DNA of 64,000 nt from BS750m-G69 sp964441235 (GTDB taxonomy: Bacteria > Fidelibacterota > UBA2242): the NCBI GenBank assembly GCA_964441235.1, contig CAYTUQ010000005.1, positions 1 through 64,000 on the forward strand. The letters are read 5' to 3'. Every line of letters begins with the position of its first letter. The stretch's first letter is position 1. The notes under the pieces were generated by a model. That model was not told the DNA's origin and did not search any database. It saw only the letters and a list, made by a program, of their open reading frames with translations. This document shows, piece after piece, positions 40,671 to 49,439 of this stretch. A program made the position numbers and the translations under genes.

Positions 40671-43600
40671 ATGAGCGATATAATGCGACCAATCTCTTTT
40701 AAAAAGCTTATCAACTGGATATTTGAAGAATATAGAAATAATGGATCAATATTCGGTATACCTGAATCGAAATTTTTCAGAAAAACTGGCAAGAATTATC
40801 TCAAATTATTTGGTGAGACTTGTGAAACCCCTATTGGTCCTGCCGCAGGTCCGCATACACAATTGACGCAGAACATCATCTCCGCTTATCTTTGCGGTGG
40901 ACGTTTTTTTGAATTGAAAACTGTGCAGAAGTTAGATGAGCTGGAAATCGAGAAACCATGTATCGAAGCGCTGGATGAAGGCTATAATATAGAATGGTCT
41001 ACTGAACTTAGTGTAATACAAGCGTATGATGAATATCTGAAAGCCTGGATGATACTGAATTTAGTTCCAAAGTTTTTCAATCTATCAAATTCCGAAGAAC
41101 GTGGATTTATTTTTAATATGAGTGTTGGCTACGACCTTGCTGGAATTCAAACACAAAAAATTGATGGGTTTATCGAAGGGTTGAAAGATGCGTCGAAATT
41201 CAAATTTTTTAATGAATATAAATCTATCCTAAAAGATGAAATTAAAAATTCCAATCATGTTCGGAAAAGCTTATCTGAAAGCGAACTTAGAAATTATATC
41301 GAAGACATTTCGCCGCATGTTTCCGGTTCCATTACTCTCTCTACAATGCATGGTTGTCCACCAGATGAAATAGAAGCCATTTGCAAATATTTTATTCGGG
41401 AAAAGCATTTGCATACTTTTGTCAAATTGAATCCAACCCTTTTGGGTTATGAGTATGTGAAAGAAATCTTTGATAAAATGGGATTTGGGTATATTCAATT
41501 AAAAGAGGAATCCTTCACACATGACTTGCAATTTAATGATGCTGTAAGAATGATAGAGCGGCTTAAGAAATTCGCCAAAGACCACAATAGAGAATTTGGT
41601 ATCAAGCTCTCAAATACACTTCCAGTAATAAATCAAAAGGGAATACTACCGGGCGAGGAAATGTACATGTCCGGGAGGTCTTTATTTCCACTTACAATTA
41701 ATCTCGCCTCAAGATTAGCATCTGAGTTTGATGGCGATATACAAATCTCGTATTCCGGTGGGGCTTCATTTTTCAATATTGAAAGAATTTATGAGACAGG
41801 TATCCAACCCATTACGCTGGTGACCGAATTATTGAAACCCGGTGGGTATTTAAGATTGAAGCAACTCGCAGAGAAATTGGAATCACGACTAAGTGAATGT
41901 AATACTGGGAAAATTGATGTTGCTAAACTTCAGCAAATTGCACAAAGTACTCTGACTGAAGCACATTATTTTAAAAGGGGAAAAATCTCTGACGATCTCA
42001 AAATCGGTAGGACATTACCACTTTTGGATTGTGCTACGGCTCCCTGCATGGAAAATTGTCCTATTAAGCAAAATATCCCGGAATATATAAGATTGATCCA
42101 AGAAATGAAGTTTGAAGACGCTTTTAAACTAATTATTTCCAGGAATCCTCTGCCGCATATCACAGGTTATATCTGCGATCATAAATGTATGCTGAAGTGT
42201 ACTCGCTGGCATTATGACGATCCTCTTTTAATCAGGGATTTGAAAAGGGTAGCAGCCGAAAATGGTTATCAATCCTATATAAAGAAATTTCATAAGGACG
42301 ATATCAGAAAAGGGATAAAAGTTGCAATTATTGGCGCTGGTCCATCGGGACTTTCAGCAGGATATTTTCTCGTAAAAGCTGGGTTTGACGTAACCATTTT
42401 TGATAAAAACGATAAACCCGGGGGAACTGTCCGATATGTAATTCCGAATTTTAGAATACCACGCCGGGCGATTGAGAATGATATCCATCTCGTTAAAGAA
42501 ATGGGTGTAAAATTCGAATTGGGTGTTAATGAGAATATTTCTATTGGAAGTCTTAAAGAAGAGGGATATAAGTATATTTATCTGGCAATCGGAGCCGGGA
42601 AATCCAATATTCTGAAAATAGGTGGTGACAATGATAACGTCTATGACTCTATCGAGTTTCTTTCACAGTTCAATAAAGATATAGACGGTTTTAACTTAGG
42701 CAGAAATGTCGCTGTTATTGGCGGCGGCAATTCCGCTATGGATAGTGCCAGAGCTGCTGTAAGGGTCAAGGGCGTTGATAAAGTTTATATAATTTATCGA
42801 AGAACTGAAGAATTTATGCCGGCAGATAGAGAAGAATTCGAAAATGCTTTAGCCGATGGTGTAATTTTCAGAGAACTTCTTTCGCCTGTCGAGTTTTTTC
42901 AAAGCGGTATTTTAAAGTGCCAGAAGATGCGGCTTGGTGAGATAGATTCAAGTGGTCGAAGAAGACCTGTCCCGGTTGAAAATGAATTTGAAGAAATTAA
43001 GGTTGATTCGTTGATTTCTGCGATTGGAGAGCATGTTGATTCAGATATCCTGTTAAAAAATAGTGTGCTTTTGAATAGCAGCGGGAAAATAGAAGTTATG
43101 CCAGATACCAATGAAACGAGTGTAAGAAATGTATTTATCGGCGGCGATGCTCTTAGAGGACCTTCGACTGTTATTGAATCTATAGCGGATGGCAGCAAGG
43201 TAGCAAATGTAATAATTTCAAGAGAGAATATCTGGTTAGAAAAAAAATTGTCACTTTCAGATCAGGAGAATAAAGAAGGAATAATTGCCAGAGTCGTAAT
43301 GAAGAAAGGAGTTATTCAACCAGTCGAAAGGCAAATATTACGATTGCAGGAAATAGAACGTGAGGCAAATCGCTGCCTCGAATGTAATTTTTTCTGTAAT
43401 CACTGTGTTGAAGTCTGTCCGAACAGGGCAAATATTGCTATAAAAGTTACTAATGGGATTTTTAATGATTTATATCAAATATTACATATAGATTGGATGT
43501 GTAACGAGTGTGGAAATTGTGAGACTTTTTGCCCGTACAATGGAAAACCTTATAGAGATAAGCTCACACTATTCTGGAATGAAGAAGATTTCAATAATAG

Positions 43601-43799
43601 TGAAAATAATGGGTTCATTTTAGAAAACAACTCAGAGGAACCTGAATTTAGGTTGAGATTGAACTCTAAAATTTTTAATGTTAAGTATGATAGAAGTGGT
43701 AAGGTTTTATCCAAATTAAGGTTAGAAGACCAGAACGAGTTTTTTAAAGTTGCAAAATTTATTTGGGTAGTTTATAAAGATTACAAATATATACTTTAG
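40671..43799 (+). CDS. ygfK: YgfK-like NAD(P)-flavin iron-sulfur oxidoreductase (putative selenate reductase subunit)
   Basis: A 1042 aa multidomain oxidoreductase that follows E. coli YgfK from its first residues (MRPISFKKLINWIFEEY; FGETCETPIGPAAGPHTQL; STMHGCPPDEIEAICKYF; LPGEEMYMSGRSLFPL). About residues 1-430 are a DHOD-like TIM barrel. CMENCPIKQNIPEY and CDHKCMLKC are GltD-type Fe-S sites. About 545-860 bind FAD and NAD(P) (VAIIGAGPSGLSAG; VAVIGGGNSAMDSARAAV). CNHCVEVCPNRAN and CNECGNCETFCPYNGKP form two ferredoxin-like clusters. The molybdenum partners found beside YgfK elsewhere are not here, so it may act in other electron transfer. Confidence 0.9.
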   Translation: MSDIMRPISFKKLINWIFEEYRNNGSIFGIPESKFFRKTGKNYLKLFGETCETPIGPAAGPHTQLTQNIISAYLCGGRFFELKTVQKLDELEIEKPCIEALDEGYNIEWSTELSVIQAYDEYLKAWMILNLVPKFFNLSNSEERGFIFNMSVGYDLAGIQTQKIDGFIEGLKDASKFKFFNEYKSILKDEIKNSNHVRKSLSESELRNYIEDISPHVSGSITLSTMHGCPPDEIEAICKYFIREKHLHTFVKLNPTLLGYEYVKEIFDKMGFGYIQLKEESFTHDLQFNDAVRMIERLKKFAKDHNREFGIKLSNTLPVINQKGILPGEEMYMSGRSLFPLTINLASRLASEFDGDIQISYSGGASFFNIERIYETGIQPITLVTELLKPGGYLRLKQLAEKLESRLSECNTGKIDVAKLQQIAQSTLTEAHYFKRGKISDDLKIGRTLPLLDCATAPCMENCPIKQNIPEYIRLIQEMKFEDAFKLIISRNPLPHITGYICDHKCMLKCTRWHYDDPLLIRDLKRVAAENGYQSYIKKFHKDDIRKGIKVAIIGAGPSGLSAGYFLVKAGFDVTIFDKNDKPGGTVRYVIPNFRIPRRAIENDIHLVKEMGVKFELGVNENISIGSLKEEGYKYIYLAIGAGKSNILKIGGDNDNVYDSIEFLSQFNKDIDGFNLGRNVAVIGGGNSAMDSARAAVRVKGVDKVYIIYRRTEEFMPADREEFENALADGVIFRELLSPVEFFQSGILKCQKMRLGEIDSSGRRRPVPVENEFEEIKVDSLISAIGEHVDSDILLKNSVLLNSSGKIEVMPDTNETSVRNVFIGGDALRGPSTVIESIADGSKVANVIISRENIWLEKKLSLSDQENKEGIIARVVMKKGVIQPVERQILRLQEIEREANRCLECNFFCNHCVEVCPNRANIAIKVTNGIFNDLYQILHIDWMCNECGNCETFCPYNGKPYRDKLTLFWNEEDFNNSENNGFILENNSEEPEFRLRLNSKIFNVKYDRSGKVLSKLRLEDQNEFFKVAKFIWVVYKDYKYIL

Positions 43800-43909
43800 A
43801 TATTTCAAAATTGAAGATGATAATTTGTATCTTAAAATTTTTGAGTAACTTTAAAGATAGAAAGTATTTACCGATATCGTAAAGGATTAATTAAATTGTT
43901 TGGAATATT

Positions 43910-44599
43910 ATGAAAAACAGAACATATACCGTGAGAGATTTGCCAATAGAGGAGCGTCCTAGAGAAAGATTGCAAAGGATTGGTGTTGATAATCTTTCTA
44001 CTCAAGAGCTTCTCGCTCTGATAATCGAAAAAGGTGGAAAAGGACAATCTGTTTTAACTGTTGCACAAAATTTACTTGCTAATTTTGGAAATCTTAATAA
44101 GATGAAAAATGCAAGTATTGAAGAATTGAAAAAAGTTAAAGGTATTGGCTTTGCGACTGCCTGTAAACTGCAGGCTGCTTTTAAATTGGGTGAAAAAGCG
44201 GAAATGCAAATAACAAATTACGGAGAAAAAATTGAAGGTCCTGAAAGCGTCTTTAATTTATTGAAAAAGAAAATCGGTGATAAAAAGAAAGAGAGTTTTT
44301 ACATCCTTTCTTTAACTACCCGAAATAATTTAATAAGCGTGGATAAAATCTCAACTGGCACATTAAGCGCAAGTTTAGCCCACCCAAGAGAAGTATTTCT
44401 GCCCGTTATTAAAAATTCTGCATCAACTGTAATCATTGTTCATAATCATCCTTCAGGTGACCCGCAACCTTCAGAAGATGATTTGGAAATTACAAAAAGA
44501 TTAGCGGAATCAGGTAAGATTCTGGGAATTGATGTGGTCGACCATATTATTATATCAAAAGATAACTACTTTAGTTTTAAAGATAAGAGGTTATTATAA
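43910..44599 (+). CDS. radC: RadC family JAB-domain protein
   Basis: A 229 aa RadC. The N-terminal helix-hairpin-helix part (RERLQRIGVDNLSTQELLAL; KVKGIGFATACKLQAAFKLG) precedes the JAMM metal site H178-x-H180, S188 and D191 in HNHPSGDPQPSEDD. Despite its name, a direct repair role is unproven; members often travel with mobile elements. It is followed by an AlbA-type regulator two bases later. Confidence 0.92.
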   Translation: MKNRTYTVRDLPIEERPRERLQRIGVDNLSTQELLALIIEKGGKGQSVLTVAQNLLANFGNLNKMKNASIEELKKVKGIGFATACKLQAAFKLGEKAEMQITNYGEKIEGPESVFNLLKKKIGDKKKESFYILSLTTRNNLISVDKISTGTLSASLAHPREVFLPVIKNSASTVIIVHNHPSGDPQPSEDDLEITKRLAESGKILGIDVVDHIIISKDNYFSFKDKRLL

Positions 44600-44601
44600 T
44601 T

Positions 44602-46071
44602 ATGAAAGAATTATTATTAAAGCAAGAGAATAAGATATTAGAATTTAAAAGAGAGTTAAATGCTTCTAACAAAGAAAAAGTATTACAAACAATTATTGCT
44701 TTTGCTAATGGAAGTGGTGGGAATTTGGTGTTTGGTATTGATGATAATAGAAAGGTAATTGGAGTAGAACACCCTTTTGAATTGGAAGAACAGATTTCAA
44801 ATATGGTATTTGACAGTATAAGTCCAAATATTCGCATTGACGCGATATTTGTTACAGAAGAGAATAAAACATTGGTAGTAATAAAAGTTCCATTAGGCAT
44901 AGAAACCCCATATTTTCTAAAAAACAAAGGAATGGAGCAAGGGACTTATTTTAGAGTTGGTTCTACTACCAGACTTGCCAGCAAAGAAATAATAAAATCC
45001 CTACAATTGAGAGGTGAAAATATCAGTTATGATTCTCAAATTGATTATAGATTTTCAAAAGATGATATTGATTTTCCTAAAATGAAAAGGATTTTTAAAG
45101 ATAAAAAGGGTATAGAAATAAAAGAAAATCACCTCTTTATGTTTAATATTTTAGCAAGGAGTGATGAGAAAATTTATCCTACTGTGGCTGGTTTATTATT
45201 GTTTCCCGAGAAAGAATACATTGAATATGATTATGCCAAGACAAAATGTGCTCATTTTAAAGGAAATACTCCGGATATATTTATTGATAAAGCTGAATTT
45301 CGTGGAAGTATCATAGAACAGATAGAATCAACGATGAAATTTGTTAAATCAAACATGAAACTATCTGCAAAAATTGGAGATGTTTATAGAGAGGAAAAAT
45401 ATGAATATCCTATTCCTGCTTTACGAGAAGCAATTGTAAATGCAGTAACACATAGAAATTACCTTTTAAAAGGGCAGGACATAAAAGTTTCTATTTATGA
45501 TAATAGGATTGAAGTAAGCAATCCTGGTGAGTTGCCTGCTGGTTATTCTGTAGATGATATTGGAAAAATAGATTTCTCCAAATTACGTAATGTTACAATT
45601 GGTAGGATTTTTTCGGAATTAAATATAATTGAGCAGTGGGGACGGGGATTTACAAATATCATTGAATCTTGTAAGCAATACGAAAACATAGTTCCAGAAT
45701 TTATAGAAGAACTGCTAAATTTTAAGGTAATATTCAGTAAGAAGACAACAGATAAAGAAGTCAGAGAGAGGGTTGTAGATAAGGTCAGAGAGAAAGTCGG
45801 TGAAAAGGTGGTCAGAAAAGGTGGTCAGAAAAAGTGGTCAGAAAAGGTGGTCAGAAAAAGTGGTCAGAAAAAGTGGTCAGAGTTATCTCAACGACAAGTG
45901 CAAATATTGCAAATAATTGAAAAGAATCCTAAAATAACGAGGAAAATGTTATCAGAAGAAGTTGGGATAAATCCTTCTGTTATCCAAAAACATATAAATA
46001 AACTAAAACAAAAAGGGCTTCTTAAAAGAATCGGACCGGCAAAAGGCGGGTATTGGGAAATTGTAGAATGA
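44602..46071 (+). CDS. AlbA_2 (Schlafen-like) and HATPase_c_4 domain regulator with a variable repeat linker
   Basis: A 489 aa protein of the putative transcriptional regulator/ATP-dependent helicase-like family. About residues 10-120 are the AlbA_2 domain (LEFKRELN; IIAFANGSGGNLVFGIDD). About 265-350 carry an ATPase-like segment (PALREAIVNAVTHRNYLLKG; VSNPGELPAGY; EQWGRGFTNI). Two 13-residue repeats (KVVRKGGQKKWSE) at about 404-429 lie in front of a C-terminal winged helix (ITRKMLSEEVGINPSVIQKH). It starts two bases after radC. Its target is unknown. The repeat is encoded by 13-bp units, so unit gain or loss would shift the frame. Confidence 0.82.
   Translation: MKELLLKQENKILEFKRELNASNKEKVLQTIIAFANGSGGNLVFGIDDNRKVIGVEHPFELEEQISNMVFDSISPNIRIDAIFVTEENKTLVVIKVPLGIETPYFLKNKGMEQGTYFRVGSTTRLASKEIIKSLQLRGENISYDSQIDYRFSKDDIDFPKMKRIFKDKKGIEIKENHLFMFNILARSDEKIYPTVAGLLLFPEKEYIEYDYAKTKCAHFKGNTPDIFIDKAEFRGSIIEQIESTMKFVKSNMKLSAKIGDVYREEKYEYPIPALREAIVNAVTHRNYLLKGQDIKVSIYDNRIEVSNPGELPAGYSVDDIGKIDFSKLRNVTIGRIFSELNIIEQWGRGFTNIIESCKQYENIVPEFIEELLNFKVIFSKKTTDKEVRERVVDKVREKVGEKVVRKGGQKKWSEKVVRKSGQKKWSELSQRQVQILQIIEKNPKITRKMLSEEVGINPSVIQKHINKLKQKGLLKRIGPAKGGYWEIVE
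45808..45881 (+). repeat. 13-bp coding tandem repeat (GTGGTCAGAAAAR)
   Basis: Five full 13-bp units and a 9-base partial sixth follow each other. Because 13 is not a multiple of 3, three units together encode one 13-aa repeat. Loss or gain of one unit would put the winged-helix domain out of frame, as in phase-variable contingency genes. Confidence 0.85.
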
Positions 46072-46132
46072 ATATTTGTGTATGGAAAAAAGAGAAATGA
46101 TTGAAATGGGAAAAAGATTGAGAGAGTAAGAG

Positions 46133-46261
46133 ATGAACAAAAATAATTACCAAGATTGGACAAAAGATGATTTGATTAAAGAAATAGAGCATCTAAAGAA
46201 GCGAAAAAAATATGGAGAGAATAATTTTAGAGAACCGAAATTAGTAAGAGGGAAAAAATGA
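46133..46261 (+). pseudogene. N-terminal fragment of a site-specific DNA methyltransferase (probable)
   Basis: A 42-codon frame, NNYQDWTKDDLIKEIEHLKK then RKKYG, matches the helical start of some adenine-specific (Mod-type) methyltransferases. After KKYG the similarity stops, and TGA overlaps the next ATG (ATGA). A short frame just before it (46083-46130, EKREMIEMGKRLRE) also looks like a restriction-system scrap. Confidence 0.4.
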
Positions 46262-46576
46262 TTATCAAAGAATCAGTAAAAAAAGAAGTAAAAGAGATTA
46301 TTGAAAAATTCAATAAAGAAAAATTTGCAAGTAAGGATTTTTTTATTTCCCGCAATTCAAAAAAATTATTTTTATTTATTTATAAACAGATTCGGGGATA
46401 CCGGTCCTATGTGCCGATTAAAATACAATGGCAAGCTGACAAACTGGGATTTCGAGATTTTCAAATATTCATCGGAAACTTATACTGATGATATTTTTTT
46501 TATGCCGGGAGCAGAAGAAGTTGATGGTACAATCAAGGGAGCGATGCTCGCAGGTTTGGAAATTTATCCTGTCTGA
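46258..46576 (+). pseudogene. Frameshifted small conserved protein
   Basis: Frame one gives KKEVKEIIEKFNKEKFASKD, FFISRNSKKLFLFIYKQI to about 46395; frame two then gives FGDTGPMCRLKYNGKLTN, WDFEIFKYSSETY and AEEVDGTIKGAMLAGLEIYP to the TGA at 46576. Together they make one uncharacterised family of about 105 aa (PxCRLKYNG ... GTxEGAMxAGLExYP) often seen in accessory DNA. A single indel in the AT-rich joint separates the halves. Confidence 0.6.
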
Positions 46577-46619
46577 GGATAAATTATTTTGGTAAACATT
46601 AGGAAATCATTGTGCTTGC

Positions 46620-46736
46620 AGAATTAGTAAAAAATTTAAAATTGGCGGATATAAAGATAGCGATAAATGGGATGATATACACAAGATTTTAATCGATGCA
46701 ATGATTAAGTTTGCCAGAGCATTAAAACGTTTATGA
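46620..46736 (+). pseudogene. C-terminal tail of a DUF4268-like protein
   Basis: The frame KFKIGGYKDSDKWDDIHKIL, then IDAMIKFARALKRL and TGA, resembles the last segment of DUF4268 proteins, which accompany restriction-modification genes. No upstream part is present in this frame. Confidence 0.35.
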
Positions 46737-46796
46737 GTTTGCTTAAGAAAGGTTGAAATTTGAATTATATTATGCATAATACCAAAAATTCAGAAA

Positions 46797-47010
46797 CTGT
46801 TTGCCAAAGGCATCTCTTTGAGATGAGAGAAACAGTTATTATAACTGGTAACTTCTTATTAACCCCCGGCTTTGCCATAGGCATCCCTTATCGGGAAAGT
46901 CGGGGGCTAATCTTAAACAATATTACCTTTTCAACCGTTTCTCTCATAGAGATCCCCACGGGAAACGGTTTCTTTTCCTATAGCTCACCTTTTTTCTCAT
47001 AAGAGATCCC
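46797..47010. repeat. Nested hairpins and palindromic modules
   Basis: Two larger hairpins have modules placed in their loops: CCCCCGGCTTTGCC...AAAGTCGGGGG (about 46864-46911) encloses a GGCATCCCTTATCGGGA word, and AACCGTTTC...GAAACGGTTTC (about 46931-46972) encloses ATAGAGATCCCCACGGG. Further modules follow to 47010. No gene is seen between 46737 and 47116. Confidence 0.55.
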
Positions 47011-47116
47011 TATGGGATAAGTGGACTCAATATTAAATTATAAAATAGATACGATCTTTCATTTGCCAATCCGCTAAGTGCGAATTTTTCTATACACTAT
47101 TTTCTTCATTAAATTG

Positions 47117-48319
47117 CTAAGGAGCTATCTTAACCATCACAACACCGTGAGATGGTACTTTAGCTGAAAATTTACCAGTAAATTTCCCCAAATCTTTTTT
47201 CAACCATAAATCGCGCACTTTAGCATATAAATGGTTCGGATATCCAATTTCATTCCAGGTAACAGATATTTTTTCATCTGATTTACTACGATTAAAAAGA
47301 ACTACTGCACGTGAACCATCTTTAAGTTCTTTTGACCAAACTTCAAAATTACCATCATCTTTCACCTTACTGCCCTGTCGTCCGAAAGAATCTTGATCAA
47401 CGGCTATAACTTCACGATTCGTTAAAATTTCAATAATCTCGGGGGTCATATTCCTTAAGTCATTACCTGCCATCAATGGTGCTGCCAAAATACACCAAAG
47501 ACTGAAATGAGCACGATATTCAGTAATTGTCATCCCGCTGTTACCAACTTCGAGCATATCGGGGTCGTTCCAGTGACCAGGTCCAGCATATATTTCCAGA
47601 CCAACTTGCTTGTCCAAAATATGTGTCCAGCCCATTCCACCCCATTCTTTCCTACAATCCCAGCAATCCAGAATATCGCCGGTCGTACGCCAAAGATTCC
47701 CAATATCCTCAGCCCAGAGCCAGGGTTTGTTGCTTCCCCACTCGCAAATACTGAAGACAATTGGCTTCCCTGCAGCTTGAAGTGCATCCCGCATTAATGA
47801 ATATGAAGCAATTGCACTTTGATCTCCATGATGACACCAATCATATTTTAAATAATCCACACCCCAGACTGTATACTGTCGAGCATCCTGAAACTCATAC
47901 CCACGGCTGCCGGGACGACCTTGACATGTCTTGATACCAGCATCGGAATATAAACCGAACTTGAGACCTTTTGAGTGCACATAATCGGCAAGAGCCTTTA
48001 TTCCTGAGGGGAATCTTTCAGGATCAGCAATGATATTGCCATTTTCATCTCTGCCAATCTGCCAGCAATCATCGATGACAATATATTCATATCCTGCATC
48101 TCTCATCCCGCTTTCAACCATTGCATCAGCTATTTCTTTTATCAGGTCCTCGCTTACATTACAACCAAATTTATTCCAGCTATTCCAACCCATTGGTGGA
48201 GTGAGAGCCAGATCATTATCAAGGGCTTTAACATCCGATGCCACTAATAAAAAAATGATGTTCAATAAAACAAAACAGAACCGATAAGAAAAGTGCTTTG
48301 TGTTAAAAAATAACTTCAT
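47117..48319 (-). CDS. Alpha-galactosidase, glycoside hydrolase family 27
   Basis: A 400 aa GH27 enzyme that removes terminal alpha-galactose. A signal peptide (about 1-32) indicates export. The catalytic barrel shows TPPMGWNSWNKFGC, IDDCWQ (81-87), the nucleophile D160 in YLKYDWC and the acid/base D215 in RTTGDI. A C-terminal beta domain ends at MVKIAP. Sequence and length are typical, with the eukaryote-like GH27 pattern that also occurs in FCB-group bacteria. Its GGGAGA ribosome site is formed by the end of a truncated gene upstream, suggesting the two were joined by recombination. Confidence 0.93.
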   Translation of the reverse strand: MKLFFNTKHFSYRFCFVLLNIIFLLVASDVKALDNDLALTPPMGWNSWNKFGCNVSEDLIKEIADAMVESGMRDAGYEYIVIDDCWQIGRDENGNIIADPERFPSGIKALADYVHSKGLKFGLYSDAGIKTCQGRPGSRGYEFQDARQYTVWGVDYLKYDWCHHGDQSAIASYSLMRDALQAAGKPIVFSICEWGSNKPWLWAEDIGNLWRTTGDILDCWDCRKEWGGMGWTHILDKQVGLEIYAGPGHWNDPDMLEVGNSGMTITEYRAHFSLWCILAAPLMAGNDLRNMTPEIIEILTNREVIAVDQDSFGRQGSKVKDDGNFEVWSKELKDGSRAVVLFNRSKSDEKISVTWNEIGYPNHLYAKVRDLWLKKDLGKFTGKFSAKVPSHGVVMVKIAP

Positions 48320-48320
48320 T

Positions 48321-48572
48321 TTAGTCTCCCTGATTTATTACAATATAATTTTTATTTCTTTTGTACTCAATGATTACAGGCGCTCCAGTGTAATCAACAG
48401 CAAGGGTATCTATTCTTCCTCCGAATGTTGTTGTGTATTCGGTTGCTAAAAAATGCATTCCTAATACTTCATCAAGGTTGTTTTCGACAAGTGTCTGCAA
48501 TTCCTTCTCTTTTGAGATAGGAATAGAGGATAGATTTATTAATTTATCCTTTTCTAATTTAAATACTGGCAT
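48321..48572 (-). pseudogene. N-terminal fragment of a DUF91/NucS-like endonuclease-fold protein
   Basis: The 83-codon frame has VFKLEKDKLINLSSIPISKE, LQTLVENNLDEVLGMHFLA and GGRIDTLAVDYTGAPVIIEY then KRNKNY. This is the start of proteins with a PD-(D/E)xK core (D-x-L ... E-Y-K). Family members continue for over 100 residues after the NxxVIxQG motif; here the frame ends at INQGD, 1 base before the alpha-galactosidase start. It is a truncated gene. Confidence 0.65.
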
Positions 48573-48629
48573 TTTGTTTCCTTTCTAATCCCGAATTCTT
48601 GAGCGATTGGATCGATACTATATAACATT

Positions 48630-49126
48630 CTAAAATTCCAACCATGAATCAATTAAATTAATAAAAACATAAAAACCAACAAAATTAATATTTGAAAACA
48701 GTTGCTCAATCAAATCAAAGGTTTTACAAGGGCGAAACAATATCCACAAATCGTCAATGGATATGTCAAGGTCAGGTTTACCTTCATAGTTTTTATAATC
48801 AAAATGCCACCATTCATTATCAATGCCTGTAAATCCCTGTTTTTCCATTGCATCTCGCAATATTATGCGATGTTTTATTGCTTCTTCGGGAAGGTCCATA
48901 TAATCACTGTGCGCCTCTTCCAAGAAATCGTCAAACTTCGTTGGCATCAAAACAGCGTTTCCATCAATATCAAGCAAAAAGACATCAACTGCATAACCAC
49001 GATTGTGACGTGCTCCACCCTTAGGATTAACAACATATCTGGAATCAGGTAAAATTTTCCGTAAGGATATTTGAGAAAAAACTTCTGTGTTATTGGTAAC
49101 ATAAAAGTTCTTTTCTCATTTCGAAG
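48630..49126 (-). pseudogene. Truncated VanX-type D-alanyl-D-alanine dipeptidase
   Basis: The frame gives KILPDSRYVVNPKGGARHNR, GYAVDVFLLDIDGNAVLMP, FDDFLEEAHSDYMDLPEE and EWWHFDY. The zinc site (RHNRGYAVD) and the Glu-His of EWWHF are intact. However, the first 90 or so residues are missing: TGA closes the frame near 49125 and palindromic module words (TCTTTCCCAGAGGACTATCT on the minus strand) replace the upstream part. The C-terminal 35 residues also look unrelated. The enzyme would trim D-Ala-D-Ala in cell-wall recycling if whole. Confidence 0.7.
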
Positions 49127-49439
49127 ATAGTCCTCTGGGAAAGAGATCATTTCGTATAAAAGCAATTTTATTAGTAGAAAGCATAATTAAATCATTTTTC
49201 CGACTGTTCGGAGGATACAATATTGACAAAAAGCTACCATCCTGCTCTTCTGTCCGTCTCTCAAAGAGTGGGATAGGCGGGCGACCAGTAGGAGGGCTGG
49301 CAGGTGAATAAATCAGACTAAATTTACAACGGGAGTTCACATTTTAGTTCACATTAAAATTAAAAAAGAGATAAATTTAAAGGTAATGGAATTCTATCAT
49401 TCCTTATAGATTAAAGATATGATAAAAGAAAGGTAAAAA

